This document shows, piece after piece, positions 45,794 through 54,089 of a DNA stretch of 64,000 bases; the stretch's first letter is position 1; each line of letters starts with the position of its first letter. The stretch is taken from the NCBI RefSeq assembly GCF_020405185.1, contig NZ_CP084464.1, positions 310,001 to 374,000 on the forward strand, given 5' to 3'. A program made the translations under genes and the position numbers. The stretch is from Halomicrobium salinisoli. GTDB lineage: Archaea; Halobacteriota; Halobacteria; Halobacteriales; Haloarculaceae. The notes under the pieces are model-generated. The model did no database searches. It saw only the letters and a program-made list of their open reading frames with translations, and was not told the DNA's origin.

Positions 45794-47611
45794 TCACTCG
45801 GACTCCGTCGCCGTCAGCTTGCCCTCGTGGATCGGCCACATGGGCGGCCGGGGGACCTTCCGCGACGGGTCGTCCTCGGCCGGGAGGTCCCATTCGTCAT
45901 TGGTGAACCACTGCTGGCCGTTGGTGCCCACGACGGACAGCATCGGCAGTTCGATGTGGTTGTGCCAGGCGGCCCGGCGAACGGGCTCGACGGCCGCCTC
46001 GTCGCTGGCCGTCCGCGCGATGCTGTTGACCGTCTCGAGGGGGTTGATCGTCATCTCGCCGTCGCCGCCCATGCCCGTGATCGTGTACTCGGTGTCGGCC
46101 TCGTAGTTGTGGCCGCCGCCGACGTGCGTGTTGGTGAGCTGGTAGCGCAGCGGGAAGTAGGGGAACGCCGAGCGGGCCCCGCCGGGGAGCCAGTACATCG
46201 AGCCCATCTTGAAGTCGCTCTCGGAGTACCGGGTGAACCAGTCGTTGGTCGGGACCGTCGAGATCGAGAAGTCGAACCCGAAGTCGTTGAGCTGGCTGAC
46301 CGTGGTGTTGGTCATCGTCGTCCAGTCGCTCCAGCCCGCGGGCGAGAGGTACTCGCCGCCGACGGCGGAGCCGCTGTCGTCCTGCCAGGTGCCGTCGCTC
46401 TTCGAGTAGCCGGCCTCCCGCATCAGCTCGGCCGCCCGCTCGGTCCGGGACTCGTCGACGCCGTAGGTCTCGAAGTCGTCCATGGCGTCGCCCAGCCAGG
46501 ACTCCTGGTCCTTCGGCGCGATGCCGCAGGGGACCTCTGCGGGGAACTTCGTCCGGGGGCCGCCGTTGTCGACGATCTGCTGGCGATTGAGGAGGTGCGC
46601 GACCGCCTGGCGGACCGGGCGCTGGCCGAAGTGCTCGTCGTCGTGGTTGAAGATGATCCCGTAGCCCCACTTCGACGGCATCCTGTTCTCGACGACGTTG
46701 TCCGGGAGCTCCTCGACGATGTTCGGCGGGACGAACAGGCTCGTCACGCCGTCGATCGAGTCGCCGGATATCAGGGCCTGCTGCAGGGACTGGTTCCCGC
46801 CGTACTTCTCCAGCAGGAACGTGTCGAAGTTGACGTTCTCGGCGGCGTAGAACTCCTCGTTGCGCTCGAACTCCCAGGCCTGCCGGCTCTTTTCGGCGTG
46901 CGACCACGGACCGCTGGCGATGACGTCGTCCTCCCAGGCGAAGCCCTGGACCTCGGCGGCGTCCTCGTCGACGTACTCCTCGAAGATCTCTGCGGGCGTG
47001 TCCACCCGCATGTTGTTGAGCGTGTACTTGATGATGCGGGGGTTCGTCTCCTTCTGGAGGTGGAACTCGAAGGTCTTCTCGTCGACGATCTCGTAGTCCT
47101 CGAGGTACCCCCAGATCGAGCCGCTGGTCTTCTCCAGTAGGTCCATCTGGACCTCGATGTCCTCTGTCGTGACGTCCTCGCCGTTGTCCCAGGTGAGGTC
47201 GTCGCGCAGCGTCAGGGTGACCGTCGTCCCGTCGAACTGCAGGTCATCGAGCGCGACGAGCTGGAACTCGTCGGTGGCAAAGGAGTACGCGACGAACCGC
47301 TCGTGGAGCAGCCGACCGGCGAGCTCGAGGAAGTTCTGCGGGTTGTACGAGTTGACGTTGAGGTCGACCGGGTTCTGCGACATCCCGTTCCGGTAGGTCC
47401 GGCTGACGACCGAGGTCCCCTCGGTGGCGGTGTCCGACCCTTCCTCCGTCGACTCGCCGTCGGTGCCTCCGCCCGACTCGTTCGTCGCGGAGTCACCGTC
47501 GCCGCCCGAACAGCCCGCCAGGGCGCTGACGCCGGACACGCCCGCCGCCGCGAGGAGCGTACGGCGGCTGATCCTCTGTTCGTACTCGCCGCGGTCGCTA
47601 GGCTCTGACAT
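45794..47611 (-). CDS. Family-5 (dipeptide/oligosaccharide type) ABC substrate-binding lipoprotein, no permeases adjacent
   Basis: 605 residues. Tat motif SRRTLLAAAG, lipobox-like LAGCSGG, then a Thr/Glu-rich tether (about 36-64). The family-5 fold is visible in LTLRDDLTWDNGEDVTTEDI, FEFHLQKETNP and PVRQAVAHLLNRQQIVDNGG. Family-5 proteins bind peptides, nickel or oligosaccharides; some haloarchaeal ones serve sugars. Unusually, no permease or ATPase gene is within reach: on one side is a dehydrogenase, on the other a GH3 remnant. TATA box at 47638-47646. Confidence 0.88.
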   Translation of the reverse strand: MSEPSDRGEYEQRISRRTLLAAAGVSGVSALAGCSGGDGDSATNESGGGTDGESTEEGSDTATEGTSVVSRTYRNGMSQNPVDLNVNSYNPQNFLELAGRLLHERFVAYSFATDEFQLVALDDLQFDGTTVTLTLRDDLTWDNGEDVTTEDIEVQMDLLEKTSGSIWGYLEDYEIVDEKTFEFHLQKETNPRIIKYTLNNMRVDTPAEIFEEYVDEDAAEVQGFAWEDDVIASGPWSHAEKSRQAWEFERNEEFYAAENVNFDTFLLEKYGGNQSLQQALISGDSIDGVTSLFVPPNIVEELPDNVVENRMPSKWGYGIIFNHDDEHFGQRPVRQAVAHLLNRQQIVDNGGPRTKFPAEVPCGIAPKDQESWLGDAMDDFETYGVDESRTERAAELMREAGYSKSDGTWQDDSGSAVGGEYLSPAGWSDWTTMTNTTVSQLNDFGFDFSISTVPTNDWFTRYSESDFKMGSMYWLPGGARSAFPYFPLRYQLTNTHVGGGHNYEADTEYTITGMGGDGEMTINPLETVNSIARTASDEAAVEPVRRAAWHNHIELPMLSVVGTNGQQWFTNDEWDLPAEDDPSRKVPRPPMWPIHEGKLTATESE

Positions 47612-47637
47612 GCAACCTGCACGTCGCGTGAGGGGAT

Positions 47638-47646
47638 GATAAATAT
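47638..47646 (-). promoter_or_regulatory. TATA box of the family-5 binding-protein gene
   Basis: Minus-strand ATATTTATC centred 31 bp before ATG 47611, in a 40-bp AT-rich patch. Confidence 0.65.
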
Positions 47647-47683
47647 TGTGGAAAATTAAATGGTATAATTCCGGGGCTGCCGG

Positions 47684-48066
47684 TCAGTCGCCGTCTTCGA
47701 CGCGGCTCTCGGAGAAGTACGTCCGGCCGGTCGCGGGCACCGCCTTGCTTCCGGTCACCGTGAACGCGGCCGCGTCGGCGACGTCGCTCGCCGAGCGCCC
47801 GACGCGGAGCTCGTAGGGGCCGGCCTCCACCGCGAGGTCCATGTCGCGGTCGTGGAACGCCAGTTGCGAGGCGTCCACCTCGAAGCGCACCCGCTTCGCC
47901 TCGCCGGCGTCGAGGTGCACCCGCTCGAACCCGACCAGCTCCTGGACCGGCCGCGTCTGGCTCGGGTTCTCGGCGCTGGCGTACAGCTGCACGACGTCGC
48001 GGCCGACCCGGTCGGGCCCGAGTCCTGCAGAGTACGGTCCCAGGACTTGCAGGTCACGGCCCCGAT
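47684..48066 (-). pseudogene. C-terminal remnant of a GH3 beta-glycosidase (FnIII-like domain)
   Basis: About 127 in-frame codons from a TAA at 48067-48069 down to the stop at 47684. DRVGRDVVQLYAS, QTRPVQELVGFERVHL, KRVRFEVDASQLAFHDRDM and YELRVGRSASDV are the fibronectin-like domain that closes GH3 beta-glucosidases and beta-xylosidases. The catalytic domains are missing and no start context exists. A beta-xylosidase here would have fitted the xylan pathway; the locus has been deleted down to its last domain. Confidence 0.82.
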
Positions 48067-48080
48067 TTACACCGACATGA

Positions 48081-48097
48081 TTCCACTATCAGTGGAA
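48081..48097. promoter_or_regulatory. 17-bp inverted repeat upstream of IclR regulator 2
   Basis: TTCCACT-ATC-AGTGGAA, perfect 7-bp arms, 155 bp before the IclR start. A sister copy is at 49098-49114, after the gene. Likely operator of that regulator. Confidence 0.65.
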
Positions 48098-48252
48098 GGT
48101 CGCGTCACGGACAGTTCCGTTTGTGTCGGCGAATGGTCGACTAGTTAACACGAATGTGCGTCGATGGCTGTTCGTCGCCGGACCGGTCGAGGGCGACAGA
48201 AATCGCTCCACGCATAGTAGAATTTAACTCGGTGTGACCAGTTACATCGATC

Positions 48253-49026
48253 ATGACAGTCAACGCGGCGGACGACGGGGGGAAGCGAGTCGAGGCCGTA
48301 CAGCGTTCGTTCGCCGTCCTCGACGTCCTCCGGGAGTCCGGGACGGTGCGCATCGACGACGTCGCCGAGGCCCTCGACATGCCGACCAGCACGGCGCACG
48401 TCCACCTGAAGACCCTGGAGTCCGTCGGGTACGTCGTCCGGACTGACGACGGCTACCGACGGGGACTCCGCTTCCTCCGCGACGGCGTCGCTGTCCGGGA
48501 CCGGTGGGACGTCTACCGGGTCGCGAAGCCCGCGCTCGACGACCTCGCGGACGAGACGGGCGAGGTCGCCAACCTCGGCGTCGAGGAGAACGGCCGGCGC
48601 GTCATCCTCTCCCAGTCGGAGGGGAGCGAGGCCGTCTACGACAACGCGCCGATCGGCGAGTTCACCGACATGCACTGGACGGCCCTGGGCAAGGCCATCC
48701 TCGCCGAGCGATCGACGGACTACGTCGACGAGTACGTCTCCGTCCGCGGCCTCCCGAGCGCGACGGAGAACACGATCACCGACCCCGACGCGTTCCGCGA
48801 GGAGCTCCAGACCGTCCGCGACAGGGGCTACGCGCTCGAGGACGAGGAGCGCCGAGCGGGCATCCGGTCCGTCGCCGTTCCGGTGACCGTGGACGGCGAC
48901 GTGGTCGGGGCCATCTCCCTCTCGGGACCCCGGGAGCGCTACGACGACGACCGCATCGTCAACGACCTGCTGCCCGCCCTCCGGGACGCCGCCAACGTCG
49001 TCGAGGTGAAGTACGCCTACGAGTGA
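48253..49026 (+). CDS. IclR family transcriptional regulator (2)
   Basis: 257 residues. The winged HTH has VRIDDVAEALDMPTSTAHVHL near 32-52; the effector domain shows WTALGKAILAERS and GIRSVAVPVTVDGDVVGAISLSGP. It is flanked by two near-identical 17-bp inverted repeats (48081 and 49098). Targets may include the divergent family-5 binding-protein locus and whatever once lay between this gene and the lactate genes. The inducer is unknown. Confidence 0.88.
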   Translation: MTVNAADDGGKRVEAVQRSFAVLDVLRESGTVRIDDVAEALDMPTSTAHVHLKTLESVGYVVRTDDGYRRGLRFLRDGVAVRDRWDVYRVAKPALDDLADETGEVANLGVEENGRRVILSQSEGSEAVYDNAPIGEFTDMHWTALGKAILAERSTDYVDEYVSVRGLPSATENTITDPDAFREELQTVRDRGYALEDEERRAGIRSVAVPVTVDGDVVGAISLSGPRERYDDDRIVNDLLPALRDAANVVEVKYAYE

Positions 49027-49097
49027 CGCGACGGACCCGCGCGTTCTCCCCGTTTCCGGGACGGCGAGGCCGGTCGACGTCGCGGCCCACCGTGACG

Positions 49098-49114
49098 ATC
49101 CACTAGCAGTGGAT
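49098..49114. promoter_or_regulatory. 17-bp inverted repeat downstream of IclR regulator 2
   Basis: ATCCACT-AGC-AGTGGAT, perfect 7-bp arms; it matches the repeat at 48081-48097 in arm length, spacer and core. Confidence 0.65.
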
Positions 49115-49217
49115 TGTCGATCCGGTGCTCGGGGTTCGGGAACCGCACCGAATGGCCCGCGACCGGAGCGGCCGTCCGCGGGCGTCGGCGATCTCGAACG
49201 GGGCCGCCGCACGAGAC

Positions 49218-49237
49218 TAATAACGGTACTTCTGTTA
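49218..49237. promoter_or_regulatory. 20-bp TAA...GTTA palindrome, copy 4
   Basis: It matches site 1 of the 23510-23612 cluster at 16 of 20 positions by eye, including the central GTAC. Confidence 0.5.
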
Positions 49238-49398
49238 TACTGGTGAGCGATGCCCGGTGGATCGGCTGGGCAGACTGGAGCGGTCGTCGCGGAGAGCGCG
49301 GAGGGTCCGCACGAAAGCCTTCCGGTGATACCGGACGGATGTGCGGCGTTCGCCGCGAAGCGCCGCTGAGAATTGCCGATTCCCGGCCGATGGAGGGA

Positions 49399-49418
49399 TA
49401 ACAAACGTACGAATGATA
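49399..49418. promoter_or_regulatory. 20-bp TAAC...GATA palindrome, copy 5
   Basis: TAACAAACGTACGAATGATA keeps the TAAC half, central GTAC and 20-bp length of the 23510-23612 sites. Confidence 0.45.
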
Positions 49419-49593
49419 CGTACTTTCCGGCACAGCCGGACCATCGCTGGCCGATCACCGTTCGTCTCTCGGCGGGATCTTCCGAAATAACGCTCTCTAC
49501 AGGCGGGAATCGCGCTCTGTCACGGAGATAGTGCTGAGTAAAGTCCTTCCGGCACAGTCGGACACTCTCGCCCCCGACGATCGAACTCGGGGT

Positions 49594-51777
49594 CTATTCG
49601 GCCAGCAGCTGGATCGGGTGCATCGTCGGCCGTTCGAGCAGGTCGTCCAGCTGGTCGAGACACGACGTCCCGCTCGCGACCACGGTCCGATCGCGGGCGG
49701 CGTCGTCGGTGAACTGCTCGCGCAGTTCGTCGCCGACGGCCACGCTCACGTCGTAGTACTCCTCCTTGTACCCGAAGCTCCCGGCCATCCCGCAGCACTC
49801 GACGTCGGAGGTCAGCACGTCGTAGCCCAGCTCCTCGAGGACGGCGACGGTGTGGGGCTCCAGACCCAGAGTGCGCTGCTGGCAGTGGCTGTGATACGCG
49901 ATCTCCTCGCCGTCCCCGCCGGCGAGCGCGTCGGCCGGGGCGCCGTTGTCCAGCAGCCCGTAGACGAACTCCATGACCTCGTAGGCGTTCGACGCGAGGC
50001 GCTCGAACGACGCCTCGTCGAGGAGGCGCTCGTACTCGCGCTCGAACAGCGCGTGGTCGCTCGGCTCGACGACCACGACGTCGCGGCCCGCCTCGACGTA
50101 CGGCTCCAGCGCCGCCGAGACGCGTTCGGCGTGGTCGCGGGCCGTCGAGACCATGCCCTGCGAGAGCGGCGCGCGACCGCTCGACGGCGCGGGCGGCACG
50201 ACGACGTCGACGCCGAGCGCCTCGAGGACGCGGACGGCGGCCTTCCCGCGCTCGACCTGGACGTGGTTGGTGTACAGGTCGGGGTAGAGCACGACCCGCC
50301 GGCGCGGCTCCTCGATCGCGACGTCCCGGTCGGCGAACCAGTCGACCAGCGTCTCCCGCCGGAACTCGGGGAGGTCGCGGCGGGCGTCGATGCCGAGGAC
50401 TCGCTGCATGGCGGCCCGCGAGACGGACGCGTCGGCGAGCCAGTTGGAGAGGGGCGCCAACGCCGAGCCTGCCTTCGCGACCGTCTCGAAGTTGCCGAAG
50501 AAGCGCTTCTGCAGCGACGGCGAGCCCGTCTCCTCGTCCGGGGTGAGCCCGTCGACGAGGAAGTCGAACTCCCAGTCCTCGCCGCCGTGGTTGATCCGGT
50601 CGCGGACGACGGTGTTGATCCACGGGATGTCGATGCCGACCGGGCAGGCGTCGACGCAGCGCGTGCAGCCCGTACAGAGGTCGTTGAACTCGGCCGCGGT
50701 GTCCAGCCCTTCGATTCCGGTCTCCCAGCCGGTCGCGATGCCGCCGGAGTAGGTCTCGCCGCCGAAGGCGTGGCCGCCGACCTGCTGGAAGTTCGCGCAG
50801 GAGTTCGAGCACGCCGAGCAGCGGATGCAGTACAGCGTCTCCCGCAGGTCCTCGTCCTCGCGCATCGCCAGCCGGCCGTTGTCGATCAGCACGAGGTGAA
50901 AGTCGCGGTCGCCGTCGAACGTCGAGATGGGCGTCTCGTCGTCGTCGAAGTCGATCGTCGGCGTCCCGACCGGCGGCGTCAGCAGGGAGACGTACGAGGT
51001 GATGTCCTGGCCGGTCCCCGACCGCCCGATCAGCTCCACGAACGGCCGGAGGTCCTCGACGCTGGGGATCACCTTCTCGACGCCGGCGACCGCGATCTGC
51101 GTGTCGGTCGCGGCGACGGACTTCCGGGCGTTGCCCTCACTGGTCACCAGCGCCATCGTCCCCGTGTCCGCGGTGACGAAGTTCGCGCCCGTCATGCCGA
51201 CCTCGGCGTCCTCGATGCGCTCGCCGAGGTGCTCGCGCGCGAAGGCCGTCAGCTCCTCGGCGGTCTCCAGGGGCTCGTCCGGGTCGAACCGCTCGGTGAA
51301 CAGCCGGGCGATGTCCTCTCGGGACTTGTGGATGGCCGGCGCGACGATGTGGCTCGGCGCCTCGTCGGCGACCTGCAGCACCCACTCCCCGAGGTCCGTC
51401 TCGACGACGTCGACGCCGTCCCTCGCCAGCGCCTCGTTGACGTCGATCTCCTCGGAGGTCATCGACTTGCTCTTGACGACCCGCTCCGCGTCCCGATCGT
51501 CGACGACCGACCGGACGTAATCGTTGGCGTCCTCGGCGTCGTCGGCGACGTACAGCGTCCCGCCGTTGGCCTCGACGCTCTCGCGGAGTTCGTCGATCAG
51601 TTCGGGCAGGCGCTCGATGGCGTCCTCCTTGATCGAGCGAGCTTCTTCCTTCAGTTCCTCGTAGTCCTCGAGGCGCGCGACGGACTCGTAGCGGCCCGCG
51701 TTGAACCCCTGCGTGTTCTCGTTGACCGCCTCGCCCTCTGCCGCCATCACCTCGCGGAGCCGGTCGGCCTTACTCAT
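49594..51777 (-). CDS. LutB-LutA-type fusion: LUD domain, 4Fe-4S ferredoxin and CCG domains (lactate utilisation)
   Basis: 727 residues. The N-terminal 300 or so are a LutB-like LUD domain (GTLYVADDAEDANDYV to TGTMALVTSEGNAR). Two 4Fe-4S clusters follow (CIRCSACSNSC and CTGCTRCVDACPVG), then a C-terminal CCG-type region (SHCQQRTLG and SDVECCGMAGSFG) that is a separate LutA protein in bacteria. With the overlapping LutC-like gene it should oxidise L-lactate to pyruvate. Start ATG 51777 overlaps the LutC-like stop by 8 bp. Confidence 0.85.
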   Translation of the reverse strand: MSKADRLREVMAAEGEAVNENTQGFNAGRYESVARLEDYEELKEEARSIKEDAIERLPELIDELRESVEANGGTLYVADDAEDANDYVRSVVDDRDAERVVKSKSMTSEEIDVNEALARDGVDVVETDLGEWVLQVADEAPSHIVAPAIHKSREDIARLFTERFDPDEPLETAEELTAFAREHLGERIEDAEVGMTGANFVTADTGTMALVTSEGNARKSVAATDTQIAVAGVEKVIPSVEDLRPFVELIGRSGTGQDITSYVSLLTPPVGTPTIDFDDDETPISTFDGDRDFHLVLIDNGRLAMREDEDLRETLYCIRCSACSNSCANFQQVGGHAFGGETYSGGIATGWETGIEGLDTAAEFNDLCTGCTRCVDACPVGIDIPWINTVVRDRINHGGEDWEFDFLVDGLTPDEETGSPSLQKRFFGNFETVAKAGSALAPLSNWLADASVSRAAMQRVLGIDARRDLPEFRRETLVDWFADRDVAIEEPRRRVVLYPDLYTNHVQVERGKAAVRVLEALGVDVVVPPAPSSGRAPLSQGMVSTARDHAERVSAALEPYVEAGRDVVVVEPSDHALFEREYERLLDEASFERLASNAYEVMEFVYGLLDNGAPADALAGGDGEEIAYHSHCQQRTLGLEPHTVAVLEELGYDVLTSDVECCGMAGSFGYKEEYYDVSVAVGDELREQFTDDAARDRTVVASGTSCLDQLDDLLERPTMHPIQLLAE

Positions 51778-52285
51778 CGTCGCCCTCCAGGACGATCACG
51801 CGGACCTCGCTGGGCCCGTGGGCGCCGCGGACCAGCTCCCCCATGTCGGCCGTCGCGCTCGGCCCGGTGGCGACGATGCCGCTGCCCGCCTCGGCGCGGA
51901 GCTCCTCGCCGAAGCGGTCGAAGGCGGCCTCCATCCCGGGGAGGACGTCGGCCTCGTCGAGAACCGCGACGTGGCGGTCGACGAAGAGGCTCACGAGTTC
52001 GGTCCCCGTCTCCGTCGTCGGGATCACGACCGACCCGTAGTCGGCGACCGCGAAGGAGGCCTGGGTCACGCCCGTCGTCGCCGCGTCGAGTTCGGCGGGC
52101 GTCGGATCGACCGTCACGTCCGTCCCCGACAGGGCGGCGTCGACGCCCTCCAGCGGGACGCCGACGGCGGACCCGCGGCAGTGCTCCGCGAGCGTCTCCT
52201 CGAACTCCCCGGGCGTCGTCCGCTCGCAGGGAACGTCGAGCGCGGACAGCGCGGACGCGAGCGAATCGACTGGCGTAGCTGACAT
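51770..52285 (-). CDS. LutC-like LUD-domain protein
   Basis: 171 residues, one LUD domain (TGVTQASFAVADYGSVVIPT and SGIVATGPSATADMGELV, ending HGPSEVRVIVLE). In bacteria LutC works with LutA and LutB in lactate oxidation. It precedes and overlaps the fused LutB-LutA gene by 8 bp and follows the FAH-family gene after 160 bp on the same strand, suggesting a common operon. Confidence 0.85.
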   Translation of the reverse strand: MSATPVDSLASALSALDVPCERTTPGEFEETLAEHCRGSAVGVPLEGVDAALSGTDVTVDPTPAELDAATTGVTQASFAVADYGSVVIPTTETGTELVSLFVDRHVAVLDEADVLPGMEAAFDRFGEELRAEAGSGIVATGPSATADMGELVRGAHGPSEVRVIVLEGDDE

Positions 52286-52445
52286 GGGTGTGTGACCGAC
52301 TGTACCACAGGCCGGGGCATGTAACTTGCGGGTCGGGGAGCCGTCGAGGGCGCGGGTCAGCCCAGCCCGCCGTCCCGATGGAACGACCGGCCGGTCCGCT
52401 CCGGTCGAAGCGGCGTGGCCGAACGGTCCGCCCGGGGCGCCGGTG

Positions 52446-53291
52446 TTACTCCTCGGCGACGACCGCGTTGGTCAGCGTCCCGATGCCCTCGATCTCGACG
52501 TCGACCTCGTCGCCGGGTTCGAGCAGCTCCGGCGGGTCGCGGAAGACGCCGACGCCGCCAGGCGTGCCGGTCGAGATGACGTCGCCCGGGCGCAGCGTCG
52601 TGAACCCGCTGATGTACTCGACCAGGTCGTCGACGTCGAAGATGAACTCCTCGGTGTTGGAGTCCTGCTTCGTCTCGCCGTTGACCCGGCAGGCGACGTC
52701 CAGCGAGTGCGGGTCGACGTACTCGTCGGGGACCAGCGTCGGCCCCATCGGGGCGAACGTGTCGAAGCTCTTGCCCCGGAACCACTGGCCGTCGTCGAAC
52801 TGGGCGTCGCGGCCGCTGACGTCGTTGACCGCGGTGTACCCCGCCACGTAGTCGCGGGCCTCCGAGGCGTCGACGTCCTTCGCGGTGCGGCCGATCACCA
52901 CGCCCAGCTCGACCTCGTAGTCGACCTCCTCAAGCTCCGCCGGGTGGACGATGGGGTCGCCGGGGTTGGTGACCGCCGACGGTGACTTGCCGAACAGGAG
53001 GGGCTGGTCCGGCACCTCCTCGTCCTGCTCCTCGGCGTGGTCGTGGTAGTTCATGCCGACGCAGACGATCTTGCCGGGACGGGGGACGGGTGCGAGGACG
53101 CGGGCCTCCTCGGCCGGGACGGCGCTGTCGGCGGCGGCGTCGACGGCGTCCTCGACCACCCGGAGGAAGCCCGGATCGGTCAGTTGCTGATACGTGACGT
53201 CCTCGCGGAGGCCAGCGAGCGATACAATCTCGTCGTCGCGTCGGACGCCCCACTCCGGAGCGCCGCCGGTCGTGTATCGGACGAACTGCAT
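52446..53291 (-). CDS. Fumarylacetoacetate hydrolase family protein, candidate 2,4-diketo-3-deoxy-sugar-acid hydrolase
   Basis: 281 residues. Core FAH features: KIVCVGMNYHDHAEEQ, LFGKSPSAVTNPGDPI, metal-binding DYEVELGVVIG, and GDVISTGTPGGVGVF near the end. In haloarchaea and bacteria, FAH proteins of this size split 2,4-diketo-3-deoxyfuconate or -rhamnonate to pyruvate and lactate. The lactate genes directly downstream support this reading. Other FAH reactions (acylpyruvate hydrolysis, oxaloacetate decarboxylation) cannot be excluded. Confidence 0.8.
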   Translation of the reverse strand: MQFVRYTTGGAPEWGVRRDDEIVSLAGLREDVTYQQLTDPGFLRVVEDAVDAAADSAVPAEEARVLAPVPRPGKIVCVGMNYHDHAEEQDEEVPDQPLLFGKSPSAVTNPGDPIVHPAELEEVDYEVELGVVIGRTAKDVDASEARDYVAGYTAVNDVSGRDAQFDDGQWFRGKSFDTFAPMGPTLVPDEYVDPHSLDVACRVNGETKQDSNTEEFIFDVDDLVEYISGFTTLRPGDVISTGTPGGVGVFRDPPELLEPGDEVDVEIEGIGTLTNAVVAEE

Positions 53292-53330
53292 CGCGTGTGA
53301 CTGCCAGCGCCCGGAACCTAACTGTTGTGC

Positions 53331-54089
53331 TTACGAGTAGGTGAGGTTCACCTCGATGACGTTGGCGCTCCGGAGGATCAGCTCCGGGATCTCCTCTTCG
53401 AACCGGTCCCCGCGCATCCGGCTCTTGGGGCCGGAGACGCTGACGGCGGCGATGGCCCGCCCGTCGTCGTCCGTGATCGGCGCGGCGACGCAGCGCATCC
53501 CCTTGACGCGCTCCTCGTCGTCGTACGCGTAGCCGCGCTCGCGGACCTCGTCGAGCACCTCGAACAGCTCCTCGCGGTCGGAGACGGTCGTCTCGGTCAC
53601 CGCGGGGAGCCCCCGGCGGTCGACGATCTCCTCGACCTCCTCGCGGGGCCGGTTGGCCATGATCGTCTTCCCGAGCGCCGTCGTCTGGAGCGGGACGCGC
53701 ATCCCTGCGTGGGTGTCCAGCTGGACGGCGTCCGGGCCGCGGGCACGGTAGAGGAACACGCCGACGCCGTGCTCCTCGATCATGAGGTTGGCGTGCTCGC
53801 CGGTCTCGTCGGCGAGCTCGTCGATCTCCGGCCGTGCAATCTCGAACACCTTCTTCCGGGAGCGGGCCTGCTCGCCGAGCTGGAGGAACCTGGTGCTGAC
53901 GTGGTACGTGCTCCCCTCCTTGACGAGGTACTCCTCCGACTCGAGGGTCTGCAGGTGGTCGTGGATCGTGCTCGTGGGCCTGTCGAGCCGGTCGGCGATC
54001 TCCGAGACGCCCGCCCCGTCCAGCTCGCGGAGCGTCTCGACGATCTCCAGCGAGATCTTGGCCGCGTTCACCGGGACTGTGTCTGGCAT
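53331..54089 (-). CDS. IclR family transcriptional regulator (3)
   Basis: 252 residues from ATG 54089. HTH: GVSEIADRLDRPTSTIHDHL near 30-49; effector domain: LQTTALGKTIMANRPREEV and APITDDDGRAIAAVSVSGP. It ends 39 bp before the FAH-lactate operon starts and so could be cotranscribed with it and regulate it. It follows the XacE-like gene on the same strand after a 515-bp gap. The long open frame reaching 55055 on this strand is a shadow of the XacE-like gene. Confidence 0.88.
   Translation of the reverse strand: MPDTVPVNAAKISLEIVETLRELDGAGVSEIADRLDRPTSTIHDHLQTLESEEYLVKEGSTYHVSTRFLQLGEQARSRKKVFEIARPEIDELADETGEHANLMIEEHGVGVFLYRARGPDAVQLDTHAGMRVPLQTTALGKTIMANRPREEVEEIVDRRGLPAVTETTVSDREELFEVLDEVRERGYAYDDEERVKGMRCVAAPITDDDGRAIAAVSVSGPKSRMRGDRFEEEIPELILRSANVIEVNLTYS

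Larger units (their letters stand above)
49027..49593. other. 567-bp region between convergent genes carrying three operator-like dyads
   Basis: The IclR gene and the lactate-utilisation gene end facing this stretch, so promoters are not expected, yet it contains the 17-bp dyad at 49098-49114 and the 20-bp TAAC...GTTA palindromes at 49218-49237 and 49399-49418. No coding sequence is supported. It may be the promoter remains of a lost gene or hold a small RNA. Confidence 0.55.

Noticed and set aside
49531..52278. 915-codon plus-strand open frame opposite the lactate genes
   Set aside because: Shadow of the fused LutB-LutA gene; biased composition, no motifs.
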